A stretch of 19,445 nucleotides of DNA from Pinguiococcus pyrenoidosus (taxonomy: Eukaryota > Sar > Pinguiophyceae > Pinguiochrysidales > Pinguiochrysidaceae): contig JAAMXY010002179.1 in NCBI GenBank assembly GCA_019677205.1, positions 1 to 19,445 of the forward strand, read 5' to 3'. Position 1 is the stretch's first letter. Each line of letters starts with the position of its first letter. This document shows positions 9,701 through 17,282 of this stretch, piece after piece. The position numbers were made by a program, and so were the translations under genes. Below the pieces are notes generated by a model. It ran no database searches and was not told the DNA's origin. It saw only the letters and a program-made list of their open reading frames with translations.

Positions 9701-10415
9701 AGGGTGGAGGTAGTCGCTCACGGTCTGCTTGGCCCTCGTGGCCCATCCCCGGCCGCGGTGACAGACCTTCGTGCCCCATCCCCGGCCGCGATGACAGACC
9801 TTCGTGCCCCATCCCCGGCCGCGATGACAGACCTTCGTGCCCCATCCCCGGCCGCGATGACAGACCTTCGCACCAGCGTATGGAAGCTGGCCGATTTTCC
9901 AAGCCCTGGCTCCCAGCAAGAGGATGGTGGGCTTGGTACTCCTGCCACCGTGAGGCATGGCGGTCCCATTGCGGATGCGGCAAACCAAACCCAGAGCTCG
10001 TCGGGCCGCGCACCGGCTCTTCGTAAGGGACCGGCGGGCGATATGGTAAGCGTCGCTCCGGATCAAACGCATGCTGAAGCCCCCCCTGACTCGGCATGGG
10101 CGCTGCATACCCGTGCGGGACGGGAAGGCCAGCATCAAAGCTACAAAAGGACAAAAAACGGATCAGCAGCATGAAGCAAGTCAAAAAGCAGCTTCGTCCG
10201 CACCTCACAGCCATTGCGGGGTGGTGGCCCCCGGCAAAGGGCGCCAGTGGCGCGAGCTGCTCATGGCGCTGCAGATGCGCTGGCGCCTCTGGCGCCAACG
10301 GCAGGTTCGGATGGCTCTGGCTTGGCCAGAAGCTGCCTATGCTTCCGTGCTGCTGCTCATCGTTCTGCGCGCGCGCCGCGTAGGAGAAACCGGAGCCAGG
10401 CTGAGGATAGGACAT
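3709..10415 (-). CDS. ATXR3/SDG2-like SET-domain histone methyltransferase with C-terminal CW zinc finger and Tudor-knot domain
   Basis: Proposed exons 10415-10204, 10140-6331, 6217-5895 and 5777-3709 give 2137 residues. The start is the first ATG after an in-frame stop at 10476-10478. In order: Pro/Gly-rich N terminus with four 11-residue repeats (about 161-205); a Tudor-like segment near 405-465 (WAGMNKPGGVGRI, then VKYVLSS); SET about 1104-1265 with GWGLVYVDASRTANM, SLSHSCSANC, EELTMDYNSV and post-SET CLCGTPKCRGS. After the 6330-6218 intron the chain reads ADTLR-YIEFERRTLP, then QLMQWYNYGEG and VFGSPVLDLVLSDSSGL, matching the C-terminal region special to plant ATXR3/SDG2, an H3K4 methyltransferase. 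Then come CW (about 1921-1970: WVQCEDPKCMKWRKLP, KWYCSMN, final Cys in ELASC) and Tudor-knot (about 2015-2090: WYEASILKIV, KVHFKGWSKAKDEWI), ending in a basic nuclear-signal-like tail. NHSCxPN is altered to SHSCSAN, but the Asn is not fixed in this family. H3K4 specificity is inferred. Confidence 0.9.
5778..5894 (-). other. Intron 3 of the methyltransferase gene (117 nt, stop-free)
   Basis: Donor GTAAGG and acceptor TTTAACAG. The 117 nt are a multiple of three without an in-frame stop, so the frame stays open through it. Removal joins VAELN-GRDFVASEVPLRLL, which matches the compact ATXR3 family sequence before the (T/S)xEExVxx(V/L)W motif better than the read-through does. Confidence 0.75.
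6218..6330 (-). other. Intron 2 of the methyltransferase gene (113 nt)
   Basis: Donor GTAAGT follows codons for ADTL plus two bases of an Arg codon. Acceptor TACGCAG precedes codons for YIEFERRTLP. Both flanks align with one continuous stretch of plant ATXR3/SDG2, so the two large minus-strand frames belong to one gene. Confidence 0.9.
9737..9868 (-). repeat. Four tandem 33-bp coding repeats (11 residues, HEGLSSRPGMG type)
   Basis: Units lie at 9737-9769, 9770-9802, 9803-9835 and 9836-9868. The last three are identical; the first differs at two positions. They encode four copies of an 11-residue Gly/Arg/Pro unit in the disordered N terminus of the methyltransferase. Copy number is likely to vary between strains. 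Confidence 0.95.
10141..10203 (-). other. Probable intron 1 of the methyltransferase gene (63 nt, stop-free)
   Basis: Donor GTGCGG and acceptor TTTTTTGTCCTTTTGTAG. The stretch is pyrimidine-rich and would encode a hydrophobic Cys/Phe/Leu segment (CFLTCFMLLIRFLSFC) inside an otherwise disordered Pro/Gly-rich region. That is the mark of intron rather than protein. It keeps the frame, so retention would still give a full-length protein. Confidence 0.65.
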
Positions 10416-10980
10416 TTTTCCGGAGAAGCTCCCCACAGCGCCGCCGCAGCAGGAAAGGCGGGAGCGGAGAGGTCTTCAAAATGGACAGATGTCGACCCGA
10501 AGTTCTAGTCAAGCCCGGAATCGCGGCACAACTCGAGCAGCACGGAGCACCGTCCAGAGACCACCAACGTTCTTAAAGAAGGTCCTCGGGCCGTGGTGAT
10601 GCGTCCACGGACATGAAAATGATACGATGCGCGCCTTTTTCCTCCTCTGCGCGTGCTGACGCCTCTGCAACTGCGCACAAGGTTTTGGCGCCATCGCAAC
10701 ATTCAAACACGGCTTTGCTGAGCTCTGTTTCACATAAATAATGCATCCCGGATCTTGTGACATTTTTACCCATTTCTGCGATGCATAGAGGGTCTCTCAA
10801 AATTCCAAATATAAAGAGGCCAATGAAGAGCGACTAATCCCATGACAAAACAGAACGTCGCCGTCCCCAAGCCGCCCTATGCATCAATAAAGCACAAGAG
10901 AACTAGTGATCTTTTGTGCGTCGTTTTGTTTCCGAGAGCGCCTTCCGCAATTTGCCTGGACGAAGTTGCTTTCATCCGCG
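10416..10980. promoter_or_regulatory. Shared 5' region of divergent methyltransferase and RbgA/YlqF-like genes
   Basis: 565 bp between the two start codons. No ATG-led gene is convincing here; the frames on the minus strand are short and without recognisable domains. AT-richer patches lie at about 10732-10745 and 10800-10820. The region must hold the promoters and 5' UTRs of both genes. No specific element can be assigned. Confidence 0.5.
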
Positions 10981-12015
10981 ATGCGTGGCGCGCGCAGCGG
11001 TGAAACCATGCGAATAAAGCGCCCAGCGCGCTGCCTGTTGGTCGTGCTGGCGGCGCTTCGCAGCTTTCCGTGTTCCGCATTCGTCGCCAAGTCCCTCGCC
11101 CCTCGCCCGGCGCCGGCGCGGGCGAAGAGGTTTGGCCCGCTCCGGTCAGCAGAGGCCGACCTGACCCCGGAAGAGCTGGAGAGCCTCAACCCGAAGAGAC
11201 CGAAGATCCAGTGGTACCCAGGCCACATCGCCAAGGCGGAGCGCCAACTGGCAGAATACATGAAGTGCGTTGACATCGTCATTGAGGTCCGCGACGCCCG
11301 CATTCCCTTCAGCACCACGCATCCGATGGTGTCCACCTGGATTGGCAGCAAGCCGCACATCGTGGTCTTCAACCGCAAAGACTGCGCGCCGGCAGTCGCC
11401 GTAACCCACTGGCGCAAACACTTCGTTGACCTCGCAAAGCAGAGCGAGAGCGAAGGCTCGCCGGGCAAGCCGATTTTCGCCTTCAACGCCAAGGCCCAGG
11501 AAGGCGTGCATGAGATAAAGAAGGCATGCCTGCAGTTGGGCGCCCACGTGAATGAGAAGCGGGAGAAGAAGGGGCTGCTTCCGCGAGCGATCCGCATCGC
11601 GGTCATCGGATTCCCGAACGTGGGCAAGTCCGCGCTGATCAATCGCCTGCTGGGGCGCAAGATGGCGCGGTCCGCGGACACTCCCGGAGTGACTCGGCAG
11701 CTCACGTGGATTCGCCTCGGGAAAGGCAGGGACGGCGCGGACATCGAGCTGCTGGACAGCCCCGGCATCATCCCGGCGAAGCAAGTGGATCAGAGGGCGG
11801 CCGAGGCCCTGGCGATGTGCAACGACATCGGCGTCGCCAGCTACGAGTCGGAGCACGTGGCCTCTGCGCTGATAGAGAGGATTGTCGACGTAGCCAAGGC
11901 GTCCGATGGCACCTACGTCGACGTGGAGCAGGTCGTGCGTCGATGTGACGGATTTGATCCATTTCTGTTTGTAGAAGGTACGATGGTCGTTGGAGCTGTC
12001 CGCCCTTCATAGTCT

Positions 12016-12103
<88 letters not shown>

Positions 12104-12443
12104 CTATCTTTGGAGCTTTCCACACGTTTCCCACAAGCTTACCACATATGCGACGTGTTTCCTAGAGGGAGGAACCGCTGAGGAGTACCTCCACAAGCTC
12201 GCAGATCGGCGGCACAGAGGAGATCTGTACGGAGCTGCCAATCGGCTGATGAATGACTTCCGGAAAGGCATGTTCGGGCCGGCAACCTTGGAGGTTCCGC
12301 CGTGGATGCGCGAGCAGAAGCAGGAGCAACAAGCGAGGGAGGAAGCCGTTGACACCGTACAGCTCAAGAGCTCGCGGCGAAGTGGCAAGGCCGATAGCCT
12401 CGATTTGAAGACGTTTGGAGTAGGGAACTTCGAAGGCTGGTGA
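10981..12443 (+). CDS. RbgA/YlqF-like circularly permuted GTPase, probably plastid-targeted (ribosome large-subunit assembly)
   Basis: Exons 10981-11977 and 12166-12443 give 424 residues. RbgA/YlqF GTPases act late in bacterial-type 50S subunit assembly. Motifs occur in permuted order: WYPGHIAKAE near 78-87, G4 NRKD (131-134), P-loop GFPNVGKS (210-217), G2 region TPGVTRQ, G3 DSPG (259-262). The C-terminal exon (EEYLHKLADRR, GAANRLMNDFRKGMFG) fits the family's helical tail. The N terminus is a signal peptide (LLVVLAALRSFPCSAF) with a likely cut at SAF-VAK, then a basic Pro/Ala-rich stretch. This resembles the bipartite plastid leader of algae with red complex plastids, so the target is probably the plastid ribosome. 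The first ATG is 10981; one at 11008 (context AAACCATGC) gives a tighter signal peptide. The 188-nt intron (donor GTACGA, acceptor TTTCCTAG) contains the microsatellite. The stop is 26 nt from that of the convergent eIF2B beta gene. Confidence 0.9.
12014..12100 (+). repeat. Compound microsatellite (TC)n then (TG)18 within the GTPase intron
   Basis: A pyrimidine tract of mostly TC units (12014-12063, with interrupting TTs) is followed directly by about 18 TG units (12065-12100). It fills much of the 188-nt intron at 11978-12165 and sits 65 nt upstream of the acceptor. Confidence 0.95.
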
Positions 12444-12469
12444 GAAGCTTTTCCATTCTTGATGCCTGT

Positions 12470-13793
12470 CTACCCAGCGTCCGCGTAGAAGTCGGCGTCC
12501 TTGTGCGAGAAGAAGTCGGAGAGCAATCGATAGATGTAGCTCGGCTGGTGCCCGCCTTGATCCGTCACGTAGAGCGTCACAAGCTCAGGAGGAACGTAGT
12601 CCGTCATGGGATTGAGCATCTGGATGCGCTTGCTCTGGTCCCGCGGGACGCCCGCCTCCTCCAACCCCGCCTGCAGAACGGCCGGCGAACCTGGATGCGA
12701 AGCATGGTGAGGCCGGGCCGCCACCCACGAATCCCGCTTGGCGCCACACGCGACGTACCGAGTTCCACGAATGCGTCCAGGTCGTGCGGGTAGACTGGGC
12801 ACACCTTGTACAGGCCCGTGACGCAGAGCACGGGAATGCTGAAGCTTTGGGCGGCAAGCGCCACGGTGTGTGTCCCTGCGGTGGCCAGCAGGCCACCGTT
12901 GGCCATGACGGCCCGAGTCGGGACGACCACCTGACTGACTCGGGGCATGATGGCATACAGCGCCGCGTCCGGGATGATGGTGCAGCCGATGCCTGACCAA
13001 AGACGAGCTGCTCTTCAGCACTCCGTTGGGCGGGCAGGCCTATCGGGGACTCCCCTACCTTCCTTGGTGAGCAAAGCTGCCAAGCTGTGTCCTCTCCGTG
13101 GTTGCGGATCCCCCTCCAAGATGATCACGTGGAACCTCAGTCCCTTGCTCGCCGCCGCGCAGAGAAAGCTCTGCACCGATGCCGACGCGCCCATCGTCAG
13201 GATCACCGATTGATCGTGGATGTACTCCGGTGCTGCAGAGCGGAAGGCGCGCCACCAGACGGAAAAAGAAGACCCCGCGTGAGGGTCGAGGGTCTTCGGT
13301 TCTCTTTGTTAGGATGGGGTCACCTTGCTTTTCGATTTCCTCCTGGACAGAGAGCAGCTCGTCGCGGAAGTCCGTGAGCATCCGCATGAGCTCGGTCTTC
13401 ACGCCTCCTTCCACGGCACTACTCGGCGACGACACCCACTCGGGCTCCAGCATGAAATCCTTTAGGGATTTCTGCCGAAGCATGCCCGTATGACTTCTGC
13501 TGCCGGATCTCTCCGCATCGGAGATGTTGGCGAGGAAGCCCAGACCCTGTCCCCGCTCTTCCATGTGCGCGCGATGGCAGTCCCGAATGAAGTGCAGCAC
13601 CCGGCCCACCATGCTCGCAATGGCCATTTCCAGCGGCTGCGCCTCCACCAGTCTGCGCCCAAGCTTCTTGATGAACGCCAGAAGCTCATTGACGTCATTC
13701 CACTTCCCTGCGAAACCTCCTTCGTGAGGCGAAGCGCCGTCTCAACTCGAGAGACTGGCGGCGCACAAGGAGGCCCACCTCTTCCCGTGACAT
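12470..13793 (-). CDS. Translation initiation factor eIF2B subunit beta, with two apparent frame disruptions near the 5' end
   Basis: eIF2B is the guanine nucleotide exchange factor for eIF2; beta is a regulatory-core subunit. Proposed exons: 13793-13324, 13232-13059, 12992-12759, 12690-12470; introns 91, 66 and 68 nt, all GT-AG. The joins give QAPEYIHDQSVILTMGASAS, LTKEGIGCTIIPDAALYAIM and FVELGSPAVLQAGLEEAG. Family stretches include AQPLEMAIASMVGRVLHFIR, RAVMANGGLLATAGTHTVAL, GLYKVCPVYPHDLDAF and the hallmark DYVPPELVTLYVTDQGGHQP with PSYIYRLLSDFFS at the C terminus. In exon 1 homology runs through three frames: MSREEVGLLVRRQ, then SRVETALRLTKEVSQ, then GKWNDVNELLAFIKK. Both shifts act as if one G were missing from a run. 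With two extra bases the length is 366 residues, normal for the family. The N terminus is uncertain: the ATG at 13793 is used, but an upstream exon from an ATG at 13994 is possible. Confidence 0.88.
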
Positions 13794-14315
13794 TGCGCAG
13801 ATGATTCAACGTGGCCACTGCCGTCTGAAATGGGCCGCATATACACCGGCGCCGAAGCTGCAACAGCAACTCCTACACCACATGTGCGCATTTCAGCACT
13901 TTGCGTCGTGCTCGGGCCGAATGCTCAGCCGCGCTTCATGCCAAAGGGAGCTATTGCGACGCACCTCGGTGTCATCGTGCAGAAGATCCTCCATGCTGAC
14001 TTCTGCAGCGTCGCGCCAAGCGAAAGCGCTCCGCTCACGTTGGCCTTTCGGTCTGCAAAAAGGCGCGCCAGGGCCATCCACGGCTGTGAGAAAGGTCCCA
14101 ATGGCGGGGACGTTGTTTGCACGTAGTACATCAGAACAATTTCTCCAGGATCACGAGATTCTCGCACTTTGCAATAATTATGTAATCTAATAGAAACGCA
14201 AGTTGATGAGAGATAGAATGATGAGGAACCAATCCAGCGCCGTCATTCGATGCCTCCTCAAGGTGAGCCGTTGCTTTCGAAGATAAGAAAGGGGAGAAAG
14301 ATCCAGTGCCTTTCG
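13794..14315. promoter_or_regulatory. Intergenic region between divergent eIF2B beta and Nit1-like genes
   Basis: About 520 bp. On the minus strand an ATG at 13994 opens a short frame (MEDLLHDDTE, then a GTGCGT donor-like site) that could be a first eIF2B beta exon; nothing proves it. On the plus strand, ATGs at 14218 and 14250 precede the Nit1 leader. The one at 14218 heads a 22-codon frame with a good donor-like site (AAG/GTGAGC). An AT-rich patch at 14170-14192 may be core promoter. Confidence 0.4.
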
Positions 14316-15409
14316 ATGCGTTGTTCGCCTCTGTCTGCGCTTTGTAAGCCATTCCCCCTCGCTTTGCTCCTCTGGCGACTTCTGTTGTGCTTGTGCGCCC
14401 GTGGGACTCCGGTGATGAGTCTTCGCGTCGCGGTGGGGCAGCTCCGGAGTACTGGCGACCCCCTTGCCAACTTTGAGAGGTACAAAGCGTCAAAGCCAAG
14501 CGGCCTCTCCGCCGGTCACATTCCCCAGGAAAAGCCTAAATCCGCTGTGCGCGTGTGTCTTGATCTTTGGTGTCCGGAAGGTGTTCGCGCATCTGCGCAG
14601 AGGCCGCGGCGGCCGGGGCGAAGCTGCTGTGTCTGCCCGAGTGCTTCCATTTCATCGGCGCCAACGCGTCCGAGACGCTGAGCCACGCAGAAGCGTTGGA
14701 CGGACCGTCCATGGGCAAGTACCAAGCGCTGGCGGTCAAGCACGACATGTGGCTGAGCCTGGGAGGCTTCCACGAGATCGCAGAGCATGATGCGCAAGGA
14801 GCCGTGCAGCGCGTGTTCAACACCCATGTGGTTCTCGCGCCGGACGGCGTCTTGCGGCCCGAGATGGTCTACCGGAAGATCCACCTCTTTGACGTGGCGA
14901 TTCCCGGAGGCGCCATCCTGCAGGAGAGCCGAACCACCAAGCCGGGACAGAAGGCGGTGGTGGTGGACACGCCGTTCGGCCTGTCCCTTGGCCTGACGAC
15001 CTGCTACGACCTTCGCTTTCCGGAGCTCTACGCGAGTCTCGTGGCGAGAGGGGCCAACGTTCTCCTCGTGCCGTCCGCGTTCACCGTCCCGACAGGCCGT
15101 GCCCACTGGGAGCTGCTGCTCCGCGCTCGTGCGGTGGAGACGCAGTGCTATGTGCTCGCGGCGGCACAGGTCGGGCGGCACAACGGGAAGCGGCAATCAT
15201 GGGGCCAGGCAATAGCGATCGACCCGTGGGGCGCGGTCTTGGACTCGGCGCCTAGCATGGACGACCTCCAGGCTGCAGAAGGCGCGGGAGCGGACGTCGA
15301 CGAAGACGTGACCTCGCTTCTCATCGCTGATCTGAGCATGGAGCTCTTGGACGCCGTTCGAGTGAAGATGCCTCTCCAGAACCATCGGGACGCAGCGTCC
15401 TGGACGTAA
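14316..15409 (+). CDS. Nit1-type nitrilase-superfamily amidase (deaminated glutathione amidase), possible signal or transit leader
   Basis: Exons 14316-14479 and 14581-15409 (intron 101 nt, GTACAA...CGGAAG) give 330 residues. Nit1 enzymes repair metabolism by hydrolysing deaminated glutathione to 2-oxoglutarate and Cys-Gly. The Glu-Lys-Cys triad is present: E75 in LCLPECFHF, K154 in YRKIHLFD, C196 in TTCYDLRFPELY. The run AHWELLLRARAVETQCYVLAAAQVGRHNGKR is split here as AHWELLLRARAVETQ and CYVLAAAQVGRHN; with IDPWGAVL it is typical of Nit1 rather than Nit2 or plant nitrilases. The catalytic domain begins at MSLRVAVGQ (ATG 14415). The upstream ATG 14316 adds a 33-residue hydrophobic leader (PLALLLWRLLLCLC) like a signal peptide, and an in-frame ATG at 14250 adds 22 more residues. 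Cytosolic and organellar forms from alternative starts are possible. Confidence 0.9.
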
Positions 15410-15893
15410 GGCAGTCTACGCATAGGCCAGAGCGAGGCGAGGCAAAGCAAGATAGAGAGCTAGAGATTCCTGTGGCGTCCGATGCGCTTGCCGTGTGACT
15501 CACCTCGGACATCCGAACTTCTCACTTTTTGCCACATTTCCGCCTTCACAATCAACTTCAATTTTAATCCTCCATCAGAGTCTGATCCAGTTTTCCATAT
15601 TTTCGAGATGGTGAAAAGGAACAAAATAATTTGAAATATGCACGACAAGGACGTCCTCCTCTACGGCCCCGACGCGCCATTTCTGGCGAGAGGCCGCGCC
15701 CCCTTTTCGAAGCGTCGTGTGGCGTTGCCGTCGATAGTGGTGTACGCGAGCACATGCGGATAGGAGCCCCCGAGTGGTAGCGTCGGAGTGGGCGGACAAC
15801 GGCTGGCGCGGCTTCCGAGCGGTCCATGGGAGGCCCTCTGAAGCCTTGCGACTTGCATCACTAGCGTGGCAGAGTATCGCCCGTCGGCTCATT
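15410..15893. other. Intergenic region between Nit1-like and GT47-like genes
   Basis: 480 bp holding the 3' end of the Nit1-like gene and the 5' region of the next. An AT-rich segment at about 15545-15640 stands out from the GC-rich surroundings. Minus-strand frames here are Arg-rich and lack any recognisable domain. No RNA gene was seen. Confidence 0.5.
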
Positions 15894-17149
15894 ATGGTCC
15901 GCAATTGGGCTTTTTCCCGCTTCGTCTGCTACCCCCACCGGCGCTTGTTCAGCTACTGCGTGCCGCTGCTGCTGCTCGTCGCGCTGCTGTTTGTCCTAGC
16001 CAGGGTATCGCAAGATCCGAGGCCCCAGACTATCCCCGGCGAGTACAACTTCGCCCCGATGGGGCCGTTGGCGAGGAATCACTACCACCCGAGCTGCGAC
16101 AGGGACGGCATCTTCAGACCGCGCTCCTGCTACAAGGTACCTGGATGGCAGCACCTTCATGCCCGAGTGGCGTCGAAGAGGCCTGACGAAGTCGAGGCGT
16201 TGCAGGGACAGATTGACGGCGTCTTGTCAGTGGAGCAGATCAAGCAAGACATTGACGAAGACTGCATCACCAGGTAGGACCCAAGACGGCGCCCAGGCAA
16301 CGCTCTTGGGGAGCAAGACTCGAGCGCCCGTGACGTCCTTCATGTCCATCTTTCAGGGGGATGGCGGGCAAGGCCTGCACGGTGATGTGCATGAGTGAAC
16401 CACACATTTCAAAGCAGGCGGCACAGCTCTCGCAAGGCAAAGGCAAGGTGTACGCAATCGCGGGCAACGATGAGCCGTACCTCTACCGCCAAGACATCAT
16501 TGGGCGCCTCATCGTACCGTACCTCAACATCCGGAAGTCCAACGGCACCGAGAAAGACATTCCTGTGCTGTTGGCCGCGGGATGCACCGAGACTCCCACT
16601 GCCTTCTTGGGCATGTACTTCAGGAAACCCGGCGGAAGGAGGGTGCGCAGTGTGATCATCGATGTGCTCCAGAGCCTCAGTCCGGCCACCGTCAAGTGCA
16701 GCGAGAAAGAAGGCCACAAGTCACCCTATGATGAGTACCTCGCAAGAGCGAGGACCATCATCGTGACGCGCGGGGACTCCTCCGCCACCAGCAAGCTCAT
16801 TGAAGCCGTCGACAATTTCATTGTGCCCGTCTTTTTGAGCGACGACGATCACGCGATCTTCTACGAGGGACCCGTGAACTGGTCAGGCTTCCCCTGCATC
16901 GACCTGGAGAGAGAAGTAGTCGTGACGCTCAGCAAGTGCCGGCGAGAATTTGACGGCAAGAAGCTCCTGGGGCTGCTCGCGCAGAGCGAGAAGCAGCAGT
17001 TCTTCCGCGCTGCCGTCATGGATATCAGCAAGCGCTACGACGCGTATCGGCCGAGCTTGGAGGCTGCGTGGAAGGCCACCCGAGAAATGGAGAAGGTCGA
17101 TCCCCGGGACCTCCCGGAGATCAAGGCCTGCTTGGACATGGGATCATGA
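15894..17149 (+). CDS. Type II membrane protein resembling exostosin/GT47 glycosyltransferases
   Basis: Exons 15894-16273 and 16357-17149 (83-nt intron, GTAGGA...TTTCAG) give 390 residues. The first ATG in the frame is used. A short basic cytoplasmic tail precedes a signal anchor at about 18-37 (FSYCVPLLLLVALLFVLARV), the layout of Golgi glycosyltransferases. The lumenal part has the order seen in exostosin-like enzymes: DIIGRLIVPYLN (near 173), VLLAAGC, then YDEYLARARTIIVTRGDSSA (RGDSSAT at about 265-271) with SKLIEAVDNFIVPVFLSDDD (SDDD 288-291), FYEGPVNWSGF and a helical tail. In GT47 proteins the last stretch reads RGDs-rrl-dAl-gCiPVi-sD, so the fold match is good, but the usual Gly-Cys before Ile-Pro-Val is Asn-Phe here. 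Donor and acceptor sugars cannot be read. It faces a sulfotransferase gene tail to tail. Confidence 0.68.
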
Positions 17150-17282
17150 AGACGCGAGCATGGTCGTGCGTTGTCTGCGAGAGCTCGCCGCCCGTTGGGC
17201 TTTTTGCGTGAAGGGTCAAGAAGCATGCGGTAGAAGCGAGGCGAGAACCCGGGCCATGAGTGTTACGTCTTGCGCTCGGGAA
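17150..17282. other. Short gap between convergent GT47-like and sulfotransferase genes
   Basis: The two stop codons are 133 nt apart. The gap must hold both 3' ends, so the transcripts probably overlap or nearly so. No other element is visible. Confidence 0.6.

Noticed and set aside
10416-10436. Start of the methyltransferase at 10436
   Set aside because: The codon there is GTG; the first ATG in the frame is 10415, with an in-frame stop at 10476-10478.
13055-13232. Read-through of the 13323-13233 intron as coding (extending the eIF2B beta exon)
   Set aside because: The read-through loses family homology at once, while splicing joins EEIEKQ to APEYIHDQSVILTMG, a standard eIF2B beta sequence.
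14131-14499. 122-codon minus-strand frame upstream of and over the Nit1-like gene
   Set aside because: No domain, and it overlaps the first exon of the amidase, which is supported by the catalytic domain.
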